Below, in pieces: positions 9,317 to 18,541 of a stretch of DNA of 64,000 bases; the first letter of the stretch is position 1, and each line of letters starts with the position of its first letter. The DNA lies in contig NZ_BJYT01000019.1 in NCBI RefSeq assembly GCF_007991655.1, positions 22,605-86,604 of the forward strand. Direction: 5' to 3'. Below the pieces are notes generated by a model. It was given only the letters and a program-made list of their open reading frames with translations, did not search any database and was not told the DNA's origin. Position numbers and translations under genes: made by a program. The DNA comes from Segetibacter aerophilus (GTDB lineage: Bacteria > Bacteroidota > Bacteroidia > Chitinophagales > Chitinophagaceae).

Positions 9317-9631
9317 CTAAGCTGCAATTGCGTCTTTGTTTACAATGTTTCTTAGTTCTTGCTGTAAGAAACCTTTAAGACTTAAGTCTTCATCGAGCAT
9401 TGGCCAATGTATTCCTTTACCGCCTGCTACCAGTTCATATTGAGCTAAATCTGTGGCTGAGGCATTAGATAGATTTTTATAAGACGAGATTTTTTGACGA
9501 AGTATTGCTTTCGTGTTTAAGATGACTAACATAAGGTCTAACTCCTTGTGTATATCGACAGATACAATTGATAAACTCTCTTCAACTATCAACTGCTCTA
9601 ATGCATCGTATTTATTTTGAGAAGTATTCAT
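9317..9631 (-). CDS. DUF2442 domain protein
   Basis: A 104-residue protein whose C-terminal half carries the DUF2442 signature (YELVAGGKGIHWPMLDEDLS). Its start overlaps the end of the upstream DUF4160 gene by 20 bases, so the two are probably translated together. DUF2442 and DUF4160 genes are often paired and have been suggested to act as toxin-antitoxin-like modules; that role is inference. The N-terminal half (about residues 1-50) is longer than in minimal DUF2442 proteins and is not recognised. Confidence 0.82.
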   Translation of the reverse strand: MNTSQNKYDALEQLIVEESLSIVSVDIHKELDLMLVILNTKAILRQKISSYKNLSNASATDLAQYELVAGGKGIHWPMLDEDLSLKGFLQQELRNIVNKDAIAA

Positions 9632-9851
9632 TCCATCTGAGTTTAAGTTCTTTGAGATTTGATAACACCGCTTCCATAATTACCTTTTCTTCAGCTTTTG
9701 TAAAACCATCAAAGTAAGCTTGTTCGATTTCCGGCTCTAACCAAACTTTTCCTGAAGCATTGCCTTTTGTCACGTGTAGATGCATTGGTTCTCTATTTTC
9801 ATTACTGTAAAAAAAGAAACGAATTCCATTTATTGTCAGCAATGTTGGCAT
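9612..9851 (-). CDS. DUF4160 domain protein
   Basis: A small protein of 79 residues beginning MPTLLTINGIRFFFYSNE, the usual DUF4160 opening, and containing EPMHLHVTKG and LKELKLRWNEYF. An upstream ATG at 9899 would add 16 residues and overlap aat; the family start MPT is preferred. The downstream DUF2442 gene overlaps its 3' end, giving a two-gene cassette inserted after aat on the same strand. The biochemical role is unknown. Confidence 0.85.
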   Translation of the reverse strand: MPTLLTINGIRFFFYSNENREPMHLHVTKGNASGKVWLEPEIEQAYFDGFTKAEEKVIMEAVLSNLKELKLRWNEYFSK

Positions 9852-9895
9852 TACTACAAATATAAAGTTTCCTGCAATAATTTTTCTGAGGCCAT

Positions 9896-10540
9896 TCACC
9901 TCGCTCCCTTCACATACTCCATAAACACATCCCTCTCTATCATCCTTGCTCCCAGGCTTTCGAGGTGCTCGGTATATACCTGGCAGTCTATCAGTTGAAC
10001 GCCTTCTTCTATCAGATGGCCTATATATTTTATAAATGCATACTTGCTGGCGTTACTTACATGACTAAACATGCTTTCACCAAAAAACATATTTCCAAGG
10101 CGTACGCCATACAAGCCCCCCGTTAATTCTCCGTTAACCCAAACTTCTGCGCTTTGTGCGTAACCCCTTTTATGTAGGTGCACGTATGCAGCTTCTACAT
10201 TGTCTGTTATCCAGGTTCCGTCCTGGCCTTCCCGTTCTTTTTCTTTGCAGGCTCTTATTACTGCCGGAAAAGCTTTGTCTATAGTAAATTCAAAAGCGTT
10301 GCGCTTGAGAAGCGCTTTCATGCTTTTACTTACTTTTAGTTCATTTGGAAATAATACAAATCGTGGATCGGGACACCACCACATGGGCACGTCTCCATCA
10401 AACCAGGGAAAGATGCCTTTATGATAAGCCAATAACAATCGTTCTTCAGAAAGATCTCCACCAATAGCGAGCAGGCCATCCTGCAACGCCTCATTTACGG
10501 GTGGAAACCAAAGATTATTATCGAGAACATATAAAGGCAT
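9896..10540 (-). CDS. aat: Leucyl/phenylalanyl-tRNA-protein transferase
   Basis: 214 residues. Aat moves Leu or Phe from aminoacyl-tRNA to proteins with N-terminal Arg or Lys and so marks them for ClpS/ClpAP (N-degron pathway). Family motifs are clear: FPPVNEALQDGLLAIGGDLS, GIFPWFDGDVPMWWCPDPR, GLYGVRLGNMFFGESMFS and ASKYAFIKY. The length is normal for Bacteroidota. The DUF4160/DUF2442 pair follows 44 bases later on the same strand. Confidence 0.97.
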   Translation of the reverse strand: MPLYVLDNNLWFPPVNEALQDGLLAIGGDLSEERLLLAYHKGIFPWFDGDVPMWWCPDPRFVLFPNELKVSKSMKALLKRNAFEFTIDKAFPAVIRACKEKEREGQDGTWITDNVEAAYVHLHKRGYAQSAEVWVNGELTGGLYGVRLGNMFFGESMFSHVSNASKYAFIKYIGHLIEEGVQLIDCQVYTEHLESLGARMIERDVFMEYVKGAR

Positions 10541-10635
10541 CCTTACTTGGGGGTGTTTTTGATAAAGTCTTATAAAATTCTTTCAGAAGACATTGATACT
10601 TACCGGAATGTCTTTGTCAAAGCAAATTACTTCAA

Positions 10636-10655
10636 GTACAAGTAAGTGACACAAC
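10636..10655 (+). repeat. Dispersed intergenic repeat, A-type, copy 3
   Basis: GTACAAGTAAGTGACACAAC (one change), followed by GATGTCGA. It lies in the divergent gap between aat and the SNF2 gene. Confidence 0.88.
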
Positions 10656-10772
10656 GATGTCGATAAGAATTCCTGAAAATTCGGTTAATAAAACTTCTAA
10701 CAAGAAATAAACATTTTATCACACCCCAGCTTTCGATCTTTTTTATATGATTACCTGATTTTCTTAAAATAT

Positions 10773-10780
10773 TATGTTTG
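10773..10780 (+). promoter_or_regulatory. Putative -7 box TATGTTTG before SNF2 gene
   Basis: Matches the Bacteroidota -7 consensus TAnnTTTG, 28 bases before the start codon. The -33 TTG element is not clear. Confidence 0.45.
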
Positions 10781-10808
10781 CAGCTTTATCAATTTAAAAC
10801 GTGAGCGA

Positions 10809-13679
10809 ATGGCAGTAGTGAAAGTTGAAAAAAAAATTGCAATATTATTATCACCACATGAGCTGGATAGCAAGTTCCGGTTGCTGGAGTCACTGCATAT
10901 TCAGAAATCTGATAAAGGGATTGAGTACGACCTTTTTGATTTGCATAACAAAGAGCTGAATAAAAATTACCTGCACCTTCCGGAGGTCGTAAGAGATCTG
11001 CTTGTTCACTTCAGCCCCGACGCATTCACCAAATTCCAGTATAAAGTAGGTCAACCCTTTCTTGATAAAAAGCCGACAGACGCCGAATTAAATCTTATTC
11101 TTACAACAACCCATCGGCACTTTCACCAGTTATTTGATAAGCTAAAACCTTTTTCAGGTCTTCTTAAATGGTATCATAGAACCAGGCTTCCTGACGGTAA
11201 AAGTTTTCGAATGTCTCCCTGCGCTTTTAGTAGCTATAAGCCACAGCTCGTTTTTCATGTGGCTAACGAAAATGGCAGGCTTGTTTTAAAAACTGAGGTT
11301 ATTCTCAATGGAGCGTCGTACAATCTGAAAGAGTTCAACCGGTATCATTTTTTGCTTGAAAATAGTAATGAGTATTTTCTGCTTTCTTATAAGGACTACC
11401 AGACTTTGCGATGGCTTGCTGAAAAAAATCGGGGTCAGTATGGTGACGACCCGGTTGCATTTTCACAACACATACTTACTAAACTCGAGCTTGATTATAA
11501 AGTAAATCGATATAATTTCTTCAGTAAAAAAGAGATTAGAACAATACCTGTTAACCGGGTGCTTCTTAGTGAATTGAATGGTTCTTTTTTAATGCTAACT
11601 CCACAATGGGTGTACGATGGGTTTGTGCTTGAAAACCCTTGGAAAGAAAGTTATGAAACGGTAGTGGACGGTGAGGCGGTAGAGATTGTTCGTAATAAGG
11701 AAGCAGAAGATGAATTCCTGAAAAAGTTAGTGGGTATGCATGCAAATTTTTCAAATCAGCGTAATGGGTATTACTATGTTTCTTTTGGGGAGGCACAAAA
11801 AAAACAATGGTTCTTAAAAACGTATCATCATCTTCTTGCCGAAGGTATCGAACTGGTAGGAATGGATATGTTGAACCATTTCAGGTACTCGCCATTTGAA
11901 GTAGCAACTACAGTAAAAATAAAGCAGGAAGAGAAGGGTAAAGTGCTGATGCAAATGACCGTGTCTTTTGGTAAAGAAGAATTGCGTTTGAGTGAACTAC
12001 AGAAGATGTTGCTGGCCGGGCAAAAAGCAGTGTTGTTAAAGGATGGAAGTTTGGGGGTTTTACACGAGGAATGGATGCAACAGTATTCGTCGATCCTAAA
12101 GCATGGAAAAATAAATAAAGACGAAATAGAAGTTGCGCGGGTGATGGCGATAAGCGAGCAACAATCAAACGGTGAGCGGCAGGTTTTAAAAACACTGATA
12201 AAAGATCAGTGGTGGCAGAAGTGGCAGCAGTGGCAAAATGGAAGCGACAATATTTATGAACTTCCCGCCTCTGTGAATGCGAGCCTGAGGCCATACCAGC
12301 AAAAAGGATTTGAGTGGCTTACACTATTGGCCGAAGCGGGTGCAGGTGGATGTCTCGCTGACGATATGGGCCTTGGTAAAACACTACAGACAATTTGTTA
12401 CTTGGCATATTATATTCATCATAATCCAGATTCTGTAAATATTATAGTTTGCCCTTCGTCTCTCATATTTAACTGGCAACAAGAGTTGCAAAAGTTTACT
12501 CCTGGAATTACATCCGTTGTATATCATGGTGCCTCCCGAAACGCCACAGATATTGCTAATACTAAAAGCCAGGTTATTATCACCAGCTATGGAACGGTAC
12601 GTGCAGACTCGGATGTATTATTGGCAAATGATTATGGAGTTGCTGTAATTGATGAGAGCCACAATATTAAAAATCCTTCTGCCCAAATCACTACCGTCGT
12701 TAACATGATTCCTGCCCAGGTCCGCATTGCGTTGAGCGGTACACCTGTTGTTAATAATACTTTCGATTTGTACGCGCAACTCAATTTCGCGTTGCCAGGA
12801 ATGTTTGGCAGTCGCGAGTTCTTTAAACGCGAATATGCAGATGCAATAGATCGAAATCATGATGAAGAAAAAATCAAAGCGCTTCAAAAGCTGACGGCGC
12901 CTTTTATCTTGCGAAGAACGAAAGAGCAGGTAGCAAAAGACCTTCCAGATAAAACTGAAATGATCTTGTGGTGCAAAATGAACAGCAGGCAACATGACTT
13001 ATACAATAACATTAAGGACCAGATCAGGGGAAATATCTTTCTCGATATTAAAAATAATGGCTTAAATAAGAGCAAACTAGCAGTGTTGCAAGGGATGCTT
13101 AAACTAAGGCAAATTTGCAATTCTCCGTTATTGTTGCCGGTTTCGGAACAAGAGGCATGTACAGATTCAATCAAGACAGAAGTGTTGATTGGAGAACTGA
13201 AAAACATTTTAAAGGAACATAAGGCACTTGTTTTTTCCCAGTTCAGCAGTATGCTTAACCTGCTTGCGGAAGAGTGCGATAAGCAAGACATTGCCTATTA
13301 TCATTTTGATGGTCAAACTCCCCCTGCAAAACGAATCGAAATGGTGAATGCCTTCCAGGAAAAAGACAACGCCACGAACTTGTTTTTAATTAGTCTGAAA
13401 GCAGGAAACACAGGTCTCACACTCACTGCTGCTGACTACGTTTTTCTGTTCGACCCTTGGTGGAACACAGCGGTGGAGCAACAGGCTATTGATAGAACGC
13501 ATCGTATCGGCCAAACAAAGAATGTGTTTGCTTATAAGATAATTTGTAAGGATACAATTGAAGAAAAGATCATCCAGTTACAACAGCGCAAGAAGAAGTT
13601 AGCAGAAGAACTCGTAGGTGAAGATGACGGATTTATTAAAGCTCTTAATGAAGAAGATATAGCCTATTTGTTTAGTTAA
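10809..13679 (+). CDS. SNF2-family DEAD/DEAH-box ATPase (RapA/HepA-like)
   Basis: 956 residues. The first 470 or so form a poorly conserved N-terminal region. The SNF2 ATPase core follows: Walker A in ADDMGLGKTLQT near residue 517, the DEAH-type box IDESHN near 613, LSGTPVVNN motif III, then helicase C-terminal motifs SLKAGNTGLTLTAAD and DRTHRIGQ near 895. Proteins of this type are ATP-driven DNA translocases that remodel protein-DNA complexes, including stalled RNA polymerase. The gene is monocistronic and divergent from aat. The exact substrate is unknown. Confidence 0.94.
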   Translation: MAVVKVEKKIAILLSPHELDSKFRLLESLHIQKSDKGIEYDLFDLHNKELNKNYLHLPEVVRDLLVHFSPDAFTKFQYKVGQPFLDKKPTDAELNLILTTTHRHFHQLFDKLKPFSGLLKWYHRTRLPDGKSFRMSPCAFSSYKPQLVFHVANENGRLVLKTEVILNGASYNLKEFNRYHFLLENSNEYFLLSYKDYQTLRWLAEKNRGQYGDDPVAFSQHILTKLELDYKVNRYNFFSKKEIRTIPVNRVLLSELNGSFLMLTPQWVYDGFVLENPWKESYETVVDGEAVEIVRNKEAEDEFLKKLVGMHANFSNQRNGYYYVSFGEAQKKQWFLKTYHHLLAEGIELVGMDMLNHFRYSPFEVATTVKIKQEEKGKVLMQMTVSFGKEELRLSELQKMLLAGQKAVLLKDGSLGVLHEEWMQQYSSILKHGKINKDEIEVARVMAISEQQSNGERQVLKTLIKDQWWQKWQQWQNGSDNIYELPASVNASLRPYQQKGFEWLTLLAEAGAGGCLADDMGLGKTLQTICYLAYYIHHNPDSVNIIVCPSSLIFNWQQELQKFTPGITSVVYHGASRNATDIANTKSQVIITSYGTVRADSDVLLANDYGVAVIDESHNIKNPSAQITTVVNMIPAQVRIALSGTPVVNNTFDLYAQLNFALPGMFGSREFFKREYADAIDRNHDEEKIKALQKLTAPFILRRTKEQVAKDLPDKTEMILWCKMNSRQHDLYNNIKDQIRGNIFLDIKNNGLNKSKLAVLQGMLKLRQICNSPLLLPVSEQEACTDSIKTEVLIGELKNILKEHKALVFSQFSSMLNLLAEECDKQDIAYYHFDGQTPPAKRIEMVNAFQEKDNATNLFLISLKAGNTGLTLTAADYVFLFDPWWNTAVEQQAIDRTHRIGQTKNVFAYKIICKDTIEEKIIQLQQRKKKLAEELVGEDDGFIKALNEEDIAYLFS

Positions 13680-13715
13680 GTTTTTGTTGCCGGCTTTGGT
13701 ACACGCCCAAACATT

Positions 13716-13735
13716 GTTGTGTCACTCACTTGTAC
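13716..13735 (-). repeat. Dispersed intergenic repeat, A-type, copy 4
   Basis: Minus-strand exact copy of GTACAAGTGAGTGACACAAC, followed on that strand by AATGTTT. It lies between convergent genes (SNF2 and TauE/SafE). Confidence 0.9.
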
Positions 13736-13803
13736 TTTAAAACATTTGGAGCAGAAATTCGTAAAAGAAAAAAATAGGAGTACTTGTCAACCGTGCTTTA
13801 AAA

Positions 13804-14700
13804 CTATTTCAGCAAAGTTCTCAAACTTAAAAAGATAAGTAACACTCCAACTAAAATTGTAATTGGTTTTCGTGGTATTTTGTTTACGAGATACGCACTT
13901 AATGGAGCACCAATTAGTCCACCTATAACCAAGCCCGCAATTACCCGCCAGCCGCTAATGCCGTCGAATAGTATGAAAGTAATTCCGCTTGCAAAGGAGA
14001 TTGCAAATTCCGCAGTATTAACTGAACCGATGGTATAGCGCGGATTTCTTCCCTGACCCAAAAGTGTTGAGGTTACAATGGGGCCCCATCCGCCGCCTCC
14101 AATAGAGTCCATAAAACCTCCAAAAACAGCAAGGAGACCGAGCTGCTTTGTTTTCTTTTTAATTAGGTTTTTTCGTAGTCCTTTAATGATAATTATAACA
14201 GCCAAAACAATCATATAGACTGCTATATAAGGTTTGATCACTTTCCCATCTATTACATCTGCCAGTAAATAAGCACCTAATACCGAACCAATAACGCCAG
14301 GAATAACAAGGTTGAGAACGAGCTTTTTATTGATGTTTTTAAACTTGTAGTGCGACAATGCAGAAGCCCCTGTTGTAAACATTTCAGCCACATGTACTCC
14401 CATACTACTGGTAGCAGGATTAACTCCAAATGAAAGCAAAAACGAAGTTGAAGTAGCACCGTAACCCATGCCCAATGTACCGTCGACCAGTTGTGCGAAA
14501 ATTCCAATTAACAGGAAAACAACAAACTCGTAGTTAAGCCCATTTTTTACTTTTTCTATTGTAAAGCTTTCGTGATAATTTATTAGTAGAGTCAATAACA
14601 GCCCGGTTAATAAAACTATTGGAATAATATACCATAGGTATTTTTTGGGCTTGGGGGCCAATGGAATAACCTCTATTCTTTCCATGTGCTCAGTACTCAT
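13804..14700 (-). CDS. TauE/SafE-family membrane permease
   Basis: 298 residues with about eight hydrophobic helices. It has the family's GTLGMGYGATSTSFLLSFG motif in the first half and the matching GGGGWGPIVTSTLLGQG motif in the second, reflecting the internal duplication of TauE/SafE proteins. Members export sulfite, sulfoacetate or other sulfur- or carbon-containing anions across the inner membrane; the substrate cannot be inferred. The N-terminus (about 20 residues before the first helix) is cytoplasmic and basic. No sulfur gene lies nearby. Confidence 0.9.
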   Translation of the reverse strand: MSTEHMERIEVIPLAPKPKKYLWYIIPIVLLTGLLLTLLINYHESFTIEKVKNGLNYEFVVFLLIGIFAQLVDGTLGMGYGATSTSFLLSFGVNPATSSMGVHVAEMFTTGASALSHYKFKNINKKLVLNLVIPGVIGSVLGAYLLADVIDGKVIKPYIAVYMIVLAVIIIIKGLRKNLIKKKTKQLGLLAVFGGFMDSIGGGGWGPIVTSTLLGQGRNPRYTIGSVNTAEFAISFASGITFILFDGISGWRVIAGLVIGGLIGAPLSAYLVNKIPRKPITILVGVLLIFLSLRTLLK

Positions 14701-14919
14701 ATACCTTATAATTTTACTTTCTGCTCGATAGACCAGCGAATTGTATGTCTGTCGCTGTTATTGAATGATCAAAACTTCTCAAAACGCGAAAGTAATTGTT
14801 TTATATAAGTCTATCAAATTAATAGACTTTTTTTAGGCAAAAGCTTGTTAATGGTTTCGACAATGACATGAGTTAAGACCACAGACAGATTTTGACTATG
14901 AAGATTTGAAAAACAAAAT

Positions 14920-14939
14920 GTACAAGTGTGTGACACAAC
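14920..14939 (+). repeat. Dispersed intergenic repeat, A-type, copy 5
   Basis: GTACAAGTGTGTGACACAAC, followed by AATGTT. Here the inner palindrome extends to nine bases, TGTGACACA. It lies between recF and the TauE/SafE gene. Confidence 0.9.
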
Positions 14940-14977
14940 AATGTTACTTTTTGGTGAACCGCTTGTTACCAAAAAAT

Positions 14978-16060
14978 TTATAACTCAATCAACTGAAATG
15001 GAACATGTAGATTACCTAGCGCCTGCTCGAGTCTTTCTTTGTGTGTATCTGTAATAAACACCTGGCTTCTGTTTTCAATGCATACATGGTGAAGGAGGTT
15101 TTGCATTCTGCCTGCGTCCAGCTTCTCAAAAACATCATCGAGCAAAAGAATAGGAGTGAAGCCTTTGGCTATAGCCAACTCATCAAACTCTTTAAGCTTT
15201 AAAGCAAAAAGCAAGCTTTTTCGCTGGCCCTGAGAAGCGATGTTTTTAAAATTTTCGTTGTTTAATTTCAGTTCTATGTCGTCTCTGTGTATCCCGATGG
15301 TTGTTCTTTGCAACATCAGGTCCTTCTGTTTGAAAGTAGCTAAGAGCTTTTCAAAAGAGTCTTCGAACAGAGGGCTATAATAGGCTAGAATAACAGGCTC
15401 ATGTGTTCCCGCAATTTTAAGATAGCTTTCTGCTACGCGGGGCAGATAGTTTGAAAGAAATTTTTTTCTGTAGTTAAAAATGTAATTGCCGGGCTTTACC
15501 AATTGCTGCGATAAAATATCGAGAAGAGACTCATCAAGGTATCCACGTTCCCCGGCTGACTTCAATAAACTGTTTCTTTGCTGCAGCACCTTATTATAAT
15601 CGATCAGGTTCTGTAGGTAATTTGAGTCCAGCTGACTTAGCAAGGTATCAAGGTATTTTCTCCTTGTTTCGCTGGTGCCCGTAATTAACTCAACGTCATC
15701 TGGCGCAATTACGACTGCTGGAAACTGGCCTATATGCGCACTAAATCTTTTGTAGTCTTCCCCGTTCCGCTGTATTTCCTTCTTATTATTTTCACGTAAA
15801 ATGCAAACAACTTTTTCGGTTTCACCGTTCCTCGTAAAACTTCCTTCTATCCGCAAACCCTGCAAACCATGATGTACACTTGCGCTGTCGGTCTTGCTAA
15901 AATAGCTTTTAGTGAAACATAGAAAATAGATTGCGTCCAGAAGATTTGTCTTGCCAAGGCCGTTATTGCCACAAATGCCTACAATATTTTCCTTGAACTG
16001 CAGGCTTTGTTGCCGATAGTTCTTAAACTGGTAAAGCGTAATATTATTTAGCTGCAGCAT
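14978..16060 (-). CDS. recF: DNA replication and repair protein RecF
   Basis: 360 residues, the usual RecF length. Walker A is GNNGLGKTNLLDAIYFL near residue 30, the signature region is ASQGQRKSLLFALKL and Walker B is LLLDDVFEKLD near the C-terminus. The start MLQLNNITLYQFKNY is typical. RecF is an SMC-like ATPase that binds single/double-strand DNA junctions and helps RecO and RecR load RecA at gaps. It is alone here, away from dnaA and dnaN, as is usual in Bacteroidota. Confidence 0.97.
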   Translation of the reverse strand: MLQLNNITLYQFKNYRQQSLQFKENIVGICGNNGLGKTNLLDAIYFLCFTKSYFSKTDSASVHHGLQGLRIEGSFTRNGETEKVVCILRENNKKEIQRNGEDYKRFSAHIGQFPAVVIAPDDVELITGTSETRRKYLDTLLSQLDSNYLQNLIDYNKVLQQRNSLLKSAGERGYLDESLLDILSQQLVKPGNYIFNYRKKFLSNYLPRVAESYLKIAGTHEPVILAYYSPLFEDSFEKLLATFKQKDLMLQRTTIGIHRDDIELKLNNENFKNIASQGQRKSLLFALKLKEFDELAIAKGFTPILLLDDVFEKLDAGRMQNLLHHVCIENRSQVFITDTHKERLEQALGNLHVPFQLIEL

Positions 16061-16197
16061 GTGCCCGCAAGATAATTGGAAAGGCTAAATGTTACCTGAA
16101 GTTCTAAACCTCGTCTTATCTGCGATACCTCAGCGAGCCATCTTAATTTAACGAGCGCTTGTTGTAACGACGCTGTAATGTGTACATTTCTTTTCCC

Positions 16198-16205
16198 TAT
16201 ATTTG
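16198..16205 (+). promoter_or_regulatory. Putative -7 box TATATTTG before pdhA
   Basis: TATATTTG matches TAnnTTTG and lies 20 bases before the GTG at 16226 but downstream of the ATG at 16178. This argues that translation starts at GTG 16226. No good -33 TTG is seen. Confidence 0.45.
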
Positions 16206-16225
16206 CCGCTCAAAATTTTAGACAA

Positions 16226-17221
16226 GTGCCAACTAAATTTTCAAAGGAAACATATTTGTACTGGTATGAGTTGATGCAATTGATTCGCCAGTTTGAATTG
16301 AAGGCAGAAGAGAAATACAAAATGGCAGGAAAGATCCGCGGATTTTTTCATGCGTACGTAGGCCAGGAAGCATTAGCTGCTGGTTGTATGACTGCAACAC
16401 GCCAGGAAGATCCTTTCATCACTGCTTACCGTGATCATGGTTGGGCATTGGCAAAGGGTGTTACTCCAAATGCATGTATGGCCGAACTGTATGGTAAAGC
16501 AACCGGCGCTGCAAAAGGTAAAGGTGGAAGTATGCACTTTTTTGGTGTCAAAGAATATTTCTTTGGTGGACATGGAATTGTTGGCGCACAAATAGGCACC
16601 GGTGCAGGATTGGCTTTTGCTGAACAATACAAAGGAACTGATAACGTAGTTCTTTGCTTCTTTGGTGATGGTGCTGCAAGACAAGGTATTCTTCATGAAA
16701 CCTTCAACATGGCCATGTTGTGGAAATTGCCTGTTGTATTTATTTGCGAGAACAACAACTACGCGATGGGTACTTCCGTCGAAAGAACCAGCAACGTAGT
16801 AGACATTTACAAGTTGGCTGATGCTTACGAAATGCCTGCAGACATGGTTGACGGAATGGATCCTGAGACTGTGCATGACGCCGTTGCTCGTGCAGTAAAA
16901 AGAGCCCGCGAAAAAGGTGGTCCTACTTTACTTGAAATGAAGACTTACCGTTACAAAGGTCACTCAATCAGCGATCCTCAAAAGTATCGTCGCAAGGAAG
17001 AACTGGATGAATACAAGACTAAGGATCCGATAACATTTGTTACCAAAGCAATACTTGACAATAAGTTTGCAACACAAGAAGAATTGGATGCGATAGATGC
17101 AAGAATAAATGAGGTGGTTGAAGAAAGCGTTCGTTTTGCTGAAGAAAGCCCTTGGCCTGATGACAGCGAATTGTTGAAAGACGTGTATGCGGATGAGAAT
17201 TATCAATTTATAGTTGACTAA
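16226..17221 (+). CDS. pdhA: Pyruvate dehydrogenase E1 component, alpha subunit
   Basis: About 331 residues from the GTG start (PTKFSKETYLYWYELM); an in-frame ATG at 16178 would add 16 atypical residues. It is the ThDP-dependent E1-alpha that decarboxylates pyruvate with E1-beta before transfer to the E2 lipoyl arm. Seen motifs: RGFFHAYVGQEALAAG, HGWALAKG, GKGGSMHF, the ThDP-binding GDGAARQG ending at ENNNYAMGT, and the phosphorylation-loop-like YRYKGHSISDPQKYR. E1-beta and E2 are not adjacent; lpd lies about 18 kb away. Confidence 0.96.
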   Translation: MPTKFSKETYLYWYELMQLIRQFELKAEEKYKMAGKIRGFFHAYVGQEALAAGCMTATRQEDPFITAYRDHGWALAKGVTPNACMAELYGKATGAAKGKGGSMHFFGVKEYFFGGHGIVGAQIGTGAGLAFAEQYKGTDNVVLCFFGDGAARQGILHETFNMAMLWKLPVVFICENNNYAMGTSVERTSNVVDIYKLADAYEMPADMVDGMDPETVHDAVARAVKRAREKGGPTLLEMKTYRYKGHSISDPQKYRRKEELDEYKTKDPITFVTKAILDNKFATQEELDAIDARINEVVEESVRFAEESPWPDDSELLKDVYADENYQFIVD

Positions 17222-17300
17222 AAAAGTAAAAAGTAAAAAATAAAAAGTAAAAAGAAGGGAGCGGGAAGTGCAAACGACATTTTTCCTTTTGCCTTTTTCC
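17221..17300. repeat. Period-7 tandem arrays after pdhA
   Basis: From 17221 the bases fall into heptamers: AAAAAGT, AAAAAGT, AAAAAAT, AAAAAGT, AAAAAGA, AGGGAGC, GGGAAGT. From 17280 come TTTTTCC, TTTTGCC, TTTTTCC. The array begins at the last base of the pdhA stop codon and forms the spacer before the TPR gene. Confidence 0.75.
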
Positions 17301-17321
17301 TTTAAAAACAAACAAACAAAA

Positions 17322-18017
17322 ATGGCTGATACTAAAGTGCAGGAAGTTGTTGATGTAACGCGTAACTCTGATAATGCGACAGGTTTCTGGGAGAAAAATA
17401 AAAAATTAATAATAGGGCTTTTGGTAGCCCTTATTGTGGTTGTAGGAGGCTGGTTGTTGTACAAGAATATGATCGTTGCACCAAAGGAGGAGAAGGCTGC
17501 TGAGGCGATGTTTAAGGCAGAGGAATATTTTAGAAATGATAGTCTTGCAGTCGCTTTAAACGGTGATGGTCAGAACAAAGGTTTTTTGAACGTTATTAAA
17601 AATTTCGACGGAACAAAAGCATCTAATCTTGCCCATTTCTACGCAGGAGTGATTTACCTGAAGACTCACGATTTCAATAATGCCGTGAAGCATTTGAAGG
17701 ATTTTAGCACAGATTCTAAACAAATCCAAATGGTTGCTTACGGTCGTTTGGGTGATGCGTATAGCGAATTGGGTAAGAAAGATGAAGCGGTTGATTATTA
17801 CAAGAGGGCAGGTAAGGAGTTCGAAGCTGACCAGTTCAACTCTTCTGAGTTCCTTTTCCGTGCTGGCTACTTGTTGGAAAGCCTGGGTAAAAACAAAGAA
17901 GCCATAGATATCTATAAAGAAATAAAAGAGAAATATCCTAAAACCGAAAAAGGATTTTCTATCGACAAATACATCTATCGTCTGAGTGTTGAGAAAAACG
18001 ATTTTAGCGTAAAATAA
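17322..18017 (+). CDS. TPR-repeat membrane-anchored protein (YfgM-like)
   Basis: 231 residues from ATG 17322 (MADTKVQEVVDV); a GTG at 17268 would prepend residues translated from the repeat array and is rejected. One transmembrane helix (LIIGLLVALIVVVGGWLLY, about 27-45) is followed by a periplasm-facing region with tetratricopeptide-like repeats (KASNLAHFYAGVIYLKTHDF, AYGRLGDAYSELGKKDEAVD, ESLGKNKEAIDIYKEI). This layout resembles YfgM/TPR_21 proteins that assist envelope protein traffic. ribH starts two bases after the stop, so the two are cotranscribed. Confidence 0.82.
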   Translation: MADTKVQEVVDVTRNSDNATGFWEKNKKLIIGLLVALIVVVGGWLLYKNMIVAPKEEKAAEAMFKAEEYFRNDSLAVALNGDGQNKGFLNVIKNFDGTKASNLAHFYAGVIYLKTHDFNNAVKHLKDFSTDSKQIQMVAYGRLGDAYSELGKKDEAVDYYKRAGKEFEADQFNSSEFLFRAGYLLESLGKNKEAIDIYKEIKEKYPKTEKGFSIDKYIYRLSVEKNDFSVK

Positions 18018-18018
18018 T

Positions 18019-18495
18019 ATGGCTACAAAAGGCAATACAGAATTAAACAAAGGCATCCCGTTATTACAGGATGCCTTTGTAATTATAGTGAAAACTGAAT
18101 GGAACGCCCACATCATTGACAGGCTCGAAGCTGGTTGTATAAAGGTGTTAACTGAAAGTGGGGTAAAGTCAAAAACGATTGTTGTGCCTGGTGCTTTCGA
18201 AATTCCTTTCGCGATTAAATTGTTCCATGCAAACAGCGCCCAAGCTGCTGATGCATTTATTGCTTTGGGCACTGTAATCAAAGGAGATACACCCCATTTT
18301 GATTATGTTTGTAAAGGTATCACCGACGGTGTAATGCAGCTTAATCTAAGCCTTGATGTTCCCACTATTTTTGGTGTGTTGACCGTTAACAACGAAGAGC
18401 AAGCTGAAGAACGAATTGGTGGTATTCACGGACACAAGGGAGAAGAAGCAGCTACAACGGCAATTAAAATGATTGCTTTAAAAAGAAGCATTTAA
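18019..18495 (+). CDS. ribH: 6,7-dimethyl-8-ribityllumazine synthase
   Basis: 158 residues. RibH joins 5-amino-6-ribitylaminouracil and dihydroxybutanone phosphate into lumazine, the penultimate step of riboflavin synthesis, and forms pentamers or 60-mer shells. Motifs: EWNAHIIDRLEAGC near the N-terminus, PGAFEIPFAIK, and GTVIKGDTPHFDYVCKGI with the catalytic His. Gene start directly follows the TPR gene stop. Other rib genes are not in the window. Confidence 0.97.
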   Translation: MATKGNTELNKGIPLLQDAFVIIVKTEWNAHIIDRLEAGCIKVLTESGVKSKTIVVPGAFEIPFAIKLFHANSAQAADAFIALGTVIKGDTPHFDYVCKGITDGVMQLNLSLDVPTIFGVLTVNNEEQAEERIGGIHGHKGEEAATTAIKMIALKRSI

Positions 18496-18541
18496 TAGTA
18501 GAAATTTTTTTTGCCGGACAGAAGAAATTGGCCGTTGCATT

